23,977 bases of DNA, taken from positions 1-23,977 of the forward strand of contig ML978377.1 of assembly GCA_010015745.1 (NCBI GenBank), given 5' to 3'. Both the position numbers and the translations under genes were made by a program. The stretch comes from Setomelanomma holmii. Taxonomy: Eukaryota; Ascomycota; Dothideomycetes; Pleosporales; Phaeosphaeriaceae. Positions 19,414 to 23,977 of this stretch are shown here, in pieces. Position 1 is the first letter of the stretch; each line of letters opens with the position of its first letter. The notes beneath the pieces were generated by a model that had not been told where the DNA came from, made no database searches, and saw only the letters and a list, made by a program, of their open reading frames with translations.

Positions 19414-20897
19414 GGCGGACGATCGATGAAGCGATCTTGAGGTGCAAGAGGTAACACAGGGCTGAACGAAGCGCAAGACCGATGAGAGCCATGGCACTGA
19501 AATTATGAGGTACGCCCGTGGAAATGTAGTCTTCACGGAAGATGAAGTGGTCCGACATGCACCCCGACGGTACTCGTCGACAGAACAACGTGTTTCCTCG
19601 ATACTAGACAATGATTGGTACATCGTCTCTGCAAGTCCTTCACTGTCGCACCTCGATGCAGGCGTCGACGTATCTCTGCTATGACCGCACGTTGCCGTCT
19701 ACGCCGCATGGTTACGTCTCCTCAAACCTGATCTTTACGAGCATCTGATGAGTACCTAGCAATCGGATGCCTTGAGATTTCGCAATCTCGCGAGGCCGCC
19801 GTCCAACATCCAGGGGCATCGGCGGTATTCAGCCTCTCAGGTACGAGAAGGCAGGGCGCAGATGCAGTTGGCGTATCATCGAGATTCTGTGGCGTGATTT
19901 AGAATGACGAGGTACTTGATGATACAAAGGATTGTTGGATTCTGGCCACTTCGGTGGCGGACCGAATGCTGGACCCTATCGTGGTTGCAACTTGTCGGGG
20001 TATCTTCAGATGCGACCTGAGCCGTCCAAAATTCAGCAAGTGGCTCCGCACGCATATCTGACACCAATTTGCAGCGCTCCTTCCTCTTTGGGTCCAATCT
20101 TGTGGTGTTTGCAAACTTCGCAGACATGCATGCACACGTCTGATATCTGGTTATTCCATGTTCAAGAATCGTATTCAACGAGGACGCCCTGCTACAGCCC
20201 GCTGTTCCGGAGTCAAATTAGCATAGTTGCTCTTGGCGGATGGCGGGCGGGGAAGGCTTACCGTGCCGCAGGATCTCGTAAGGAGTTCCGGAGATCTGGT
20301 TGACACCAGTGAGCTAGACCCCGATCAGGCTCGTGCACTAATCTCGAGACTCAACGAGAGCTCGGCTCCGTAACCGCAATGTCCAGTCACACCGATTACA
20401 GTGGAAGGAAGGCTTCCCGGCTAGGTATGCAAGCCGGTTATCCAGCCACGTCGGTGGACGCGTTCGGGTATGATCCCAGGCAAACCAATAGATTCCTCGA
20501 AATGGTGCTGCGGTGAACACTGGCAGGAGGGGGGTTTTCCTCCGTCGCGCAAAGGTTGCAGCTCCAGACAAGCGAGATGCAGAAGTGGAAGCTGTTGCAC
20601 CCTACACACATATTCGGGCCGCCTTGTGCACCCCGCAGTCAGCGTTCATCCGAAGGTCTCTTCTAGCCATTCGGCACTTGACTCGCCCATCTCAGATTGA
20701 GGAAATGCGCCATCTCATATTATGATATTCTGTCGTGTATATTGGTTCCACTGGAGCGCTTCCGTCGTTCTGTATTTAACATCGCTTCAGCCTTGTTGGT
20801 CGATACTTGTTCTTAGACCATCGCTGTCATTCCGATCGTCCGTGTCGACGCAGTAGAAAGCTTCTTCTCGTGGCGATCATCTCTGAATTACTTCACA
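19414..20897. other. Divergent intergenic region, 1.5 kb
   Basis: Lies between the PTH11-like gene (minus) and the DAL5-type transporter (plus), so it should hold both promoters. A TATA-like GTATTTAAC lies near 20770, about 125 bp before the transporter ATG. Several open frames (for example 19932-20303 plus, 19876-20178 minus) have no recognisable motif and look like chance. Confidence 0.45.
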
Positions 20898-22518
20898 ATG
20901 GCAGACTCGACTGTTCTCGAAAAAGGCATTGTCGTCAAAAGTACTCCTGAATCCAGAGACTCGTCCACGACCGAGCCAACATTCGACCGCGCCGCCGAGA
21001 AACAGCTCTTGCGCAAGCTCGACATCAGGATCTTACCAGTCCTCTGGCTCCTATATCTTGTCAACTTCATTGACCGGTAGGTCCGCGCCCTTCTTATGGT
21101 ATGATGCACCAATTGACCAAGTTCGCAGCGCCAACATTGGGAATGCGAAAATCCAAGGCATGGAGAAGGAGTTAAAACTTACCGGGCAGCGCTTCAACAT
21201 ATGCGTGTGGGTTTTTAACCTCGGATACCTCGTCGCCGGCATCCCTCTCCAAATTGCATTCAAGAAGTATGGACCAAAGAGTCTCTGCGTCATGATGTTC
21301 TGCTGGGGTATTACGGTCATTGGATGCGGCACAGTGAAGCGGTGGGAGCAACTTGTCTTCTGCCGCCTTCTCGAAGGCATGGCAGAAGCTGCCTACATCT
21401 CGGGCGCGGCCTACCTGATTGGGGCATACTATACCAAGAAAGAATACTTGACGCGATTTGTGTTCTTCTGTACAGCGGGCATTATTGCCGGAGCCATCAA
21501 TGGCTTCGTCTCGTCTCTGATCGCGAAAATGGATGGTACGGCTGGATATGGCGCTTGGAGATGGTGAGTTGTGGACCAGTATGAGCGAGCAAAGTAGCAG
21601 ATGATTGACGCCTCGCAGGATATTCATCATCGAAGGTTGCATCACCATCCTCGTGAGCATGGCGTGCTGGCCAGCCGTCCCTCCTTTTCCAGAGGATTGC
21701 AAGTTCCTGTCGCCCGAGAACAAGGCTCTTCTTCTTGCCAGAGTCAAGGCTGATGGAGGCCACGTCGCCGACGATGATATCAGCTTCAAGAAGGCGCTCC
21801 ACTTCTTGAAAGACTGGAAGATCTGGACAGGGTAAGCAACGCCTTTTCTATGACAAGAAGCCCGCTGATGATATCTTGCAGCGTAGCAATGAACCTGGGT
21901 GTGACGGAAAATGCCAACTCGCTTGCCAATTTCCAGCCAACCATCCTCAAGGGCCTCGGGTACACCGCCACGCAAGCTCAAGTGCACACCATCCCAGTGT
22001 ACCTTGTCGGAGCCGTCTTCTCCGTTGTGTTCGCGTACATGAGTGAGTATCTGCAGCGTCGCTACTACTTCTACATCTTGGGCTGGGCGGTGTTGGCCTC
22101 GGGTCTCAGCGTTGAGATCGTGTATCCAGCCAGCCCGAAAGTGCGATACATGGGCATGTTCTTCATTGCATGCGGCTGCTACCTTGCAATGCCCATCTCT
22201 ATTATTTGGGTGTCCATGAACTGCGCAAGCGGGTATAAACGAGCCGTCGCCATTGCAGCCATCATCAACTTCGGCACAGCTGGTGCATTCGTCAGCTCCA
22301 ATGTCTTCTTGTTCGAGGAGACTCCAAGATTCCACACGGGCTTCAGCACTGGTCTAGGTCTGGCTTGTATAGGAGCCACCGCTGCCACCATTACGTGGTT
22401 TGGATGTAGGCGCGAGAACAAGAGGCGGGACGCGCGGAGACTGGAGATGCCGGAAGTGCTGGACGACAGCGTCAAGACGCTAGGAGATGAGCACCCCGAC
22501 TTCCGCTTCGCGTTGTAG
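20898..22518 (+). CDS. MFS transporter, DAL5/anion:cation symporter type
   Basis: Four exons: 20898-21076, 21129-21563, 21619-21831 and 21882-22518. The introns are 52, 55 and 50 bp; all are GT-AG and phases fit, giving 487 aa, the family's usual length. ATG 20898 (CACAATGGCAGAC) starts a 45-residue cytoplasmic N-terminus. TM1 (LPVLWLLYLVNFIDRANIGNAK) spans the first intron. Further landmarks are the loop FNLGYLVAGIPLQIAFKKYGPK, RLLEGMAEAAYISGAAYLIG, the GWRWIFIIEG motif split by intron 2, the central loop WPE-like PPFPEDCKFLSPE, and DWKIWTGVAMNLG before the second six-helix bundle. DAL5-type permeases import anions such as allantoate, nicotinate and related small organic acids across the plasma membrane; the substrate here is not predictable. 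Intact. Confidence 0.9.
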
Positions 22519-23516
22519 GTAAGCTTGGGGTCATGGTAGCATCAAAGACGTACGTAATCCATCTTTTACTTGTGGTGAAACCTGGGGTGCATCAACTCGG
22601 AACACAATGCAAAACATCTTTTGTCAACGATGAATTGGAGACGCGGGCATACGAAGAAGTTTGGAGACCGTGGGATGACCTTGACTCCAGATCCCCGGGT
22701 CGCACATATGCTAGGTCGTTGCTAGAAAATGAGTCTATTTGGAGGACCATTGACAAGGCACATAACGTCTTCGAGAGCCAACACAACATCAAGATCTCCT
22801 TGCTCATGCCAGTGTCCATGTCTATGTGTACCCTCGCGGTCTACGATGCAACTTGGCGATGAGAGGATGACGTTTACTTTCGTTTTCAGATCGCGAAAAT
22901 GGCATGAGGAGAAGTTGAGTGAATGACGGTGACGACAGGGCAGCACTCGAAGATCCGAGTATGATGATGAGACGCGTTCAGGTTACGGATTCACTGCGAT
23001 GCTCGATCCGCGCGAAGCAGTAAGTCAAGTGTGAAACCGCGCAGGGCAGTAAATTTGAGTATCATGTGCTGTGTATTGTTCTGTGCTCTGTTCGTGATGA
23101 CCTCTTGCCAGGCCATCAGCAGCGTCTGTTTACATAACGTATTTATACTCCAGTTCAGGTAAGAGGTGTTTGATAAGATGAGGAAGCAGCATCAGACCAC
23201 CAGCACGTAGCACACGTGATGCGCTCCTCTCACAAACCGTCACACTATTCGACCGAGATCGTGGGAAGTATGCAAACGATGCGCTCTCCGTCCTGCGGTG
23301 AGCTATCTACACGGGAGCACTGGACGAGACCAGTATGTATACACTTTTTGCATTATTGGCTCCTACGCAGAGAATATCTCACGAGGTAAATGGCTATCCA
23401 TGCGACTCTTGTTGGACTCAATTCCGCGGGCATGTGAAGAGAGAAGGACAACATATCAACTCCAATCAACCAGCCTACAGACTCCATGCTTGGCTCATGC
23501 TCACAAGGTCCCACCT
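22519..23516. other. Convergent intergenic region, 1 kb
   Basis: Separates the 3' ends of the DAL5-type transporter (plus) and the sugar porter (minus). An open plus-strand frame at 22533-22862 (109 codons) has no recognisable motif. No RNA gene or repeat was seen. Confidence 0.5.
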
Positions 23517-23977
23517 CTAGTCATCAGTCTTGCTTGTGTGCTCGACATGCGAGGCCACTGTCTTTTCCGTTCCAGCGCCGTCTTCTCCGCTACCCGCATC
23601 TGCGCCTGCGCCATCGAACAGCAGAGCGATCTCTTCCAAGGTCGGACCTTTCGTTTCCACAAAGCAGAACCAGATAATCAAGCATTCACAGACCAATATC
23701 GCGATATACACGAAGTAGAATTTCCATTGGAGCTCCTTCAGCCCAATTGGGTTGACGTAGTTCTTCGCAACGGATGTAATGGAGGTGGCAGCGAATTGCA
23801 TGGCGACGCCCTTGGCCGGAATGTTGTATGAACAAATCTCAGCATAGTATGCCACTGTTAATCCCGGCCAGGCGAAACCGGCGGCTCCTTAGAAGAGAAA
23901 GATCATGGCGATGACGGCACTACCTGCAGTACTGTTCTTGGTTTGCGCGTATACCGCCGGCTACCTAGGAGTAAGGC
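23517..23977 (-). pseudogene. Sugar-porter MFS transporter, 3' end with premature stop
   Basis: The last two transmembrane segments and tail of a hexose/lactose-permease-type MFS carrier, cut by the window edge. Reading on the minus strand: VYAQTKNSTAGSAVIAMIFLF, then TAA at 23891-23889, then GAAGFAWPGLTVAYYAEICSYNIPAKG, the segment KFYFVYIAILVCECLIIWF and the sugar-porter signature VETKGPTLEEI. The tail is Ala/Gly/Glu-rich and ends at TAG 23519-23517. Relatives have Tyr where the TAA stands, so one base change would truncate the protein before the last two helices. A further TAG a few codons upstream (near 23955) may be a 3' splice site rather than a stop. The rest of the gene lies beyond the window, so whether it is wholly dead is unknown. 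Confidence 0.75.

Noticed and set aside
21172..22335. A 387-codon minus-strand open frame
   Set aside because: It is antisense to the DAL5-type transporter exons, crosses its introns and has no family motif; the plus strand has conserved transporter motifs with matching splice phases.

Overview
The window looks like a repeat-rich accessory or subtelomere-type segment of a filamentous ascomycete (Pezizomycotina, probably Dothideomycetes). The evidence is short 48-62 bp GT-AG introns, fungus-specific families (PTH11-type rhodopsin-fold receptor, DAL5-type and sugar-porter MFS transporters, salicylate-hydroxylase-like flavoprotein, NLR-type TPR repeats, telomere-linked RecQ helicase) and many stop codons of the kind left by RIP (repeat-induced point mutation). 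The assignment rests on reading the sequence, not on a database search.

Layout. 1-733: 3' end of a kinesin-light-chain-type TPR array (tail of a fungal NLR-like gene), broken by a stop and a frameshift. 734-1855: gene-free, with a solo LTR of a Copia-like element (169 bp, 5-bp target duplication TAATT) and a 3 x 30 bp tandem repeat. 1856-about 4613 (minus): relic of a telomere-linked RecQ-type helicase in one reading frame with nine internal stops and no frameshift. About 4613-6103 (minus): AAR2 (U5 snRNP assembly factor) pseudogene, fused to the helicase relic and split by a 162-bp hAT-type MITE. A second, inverted copy of the MITE lies at 6454-6615. 7054-7835: VPS22/SNF8 (ESCRT-II), frameshifted by a probable 7-nt deletion. 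8128-8409 (minus): an intact 93-codon gene that is only the GEF domain of eEF1B-alpha. 8753-9768 (minus): a seven-helix membrane protein gene with an intron, a 7-bp duplication and an in-frame TGA. 9769-12255: about 2.5 kb with no recognisable gene. 12256-14074: a complete but decayed pogo-like (Tc1/mariner) transposon with TIRs and TA duplication. 14768-15030: a second TPR relic, abutting the 5' end of a Copia-like element (LTR 15373-15541 with a half-tRNA-iMet primer site). 15630-15826: C-terminus of a berberine-bridge-type FAD oxidase.

From about 15.9 kb the sequence becomes mostly healthy. There is a three-exon FAD monooxygenase (minus) with an in-frame 117-bp tandem duplication, a four-exon PTH11-like membrane protein (minus), a four-exon DAL5-type anion transporter (plus), and the 3' end of a sugar-porter gene (minus) with a premature stop, running off the window. 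A flavin hydroxylase, two transporters and a surface receptor together resemble a nutrient- or aromatic-uptake neighbourhood, but co-regulation is not shown.

The main theme is a boundary between a decayed left two-thirds, holding broken copies of normally single-copy housekeeping genes (AAR2, VPS22) among mobile elements, and an intact metabolic right third. The most unusual intact item is the stand-alone eEF1B-alpha GEF-domain gene.
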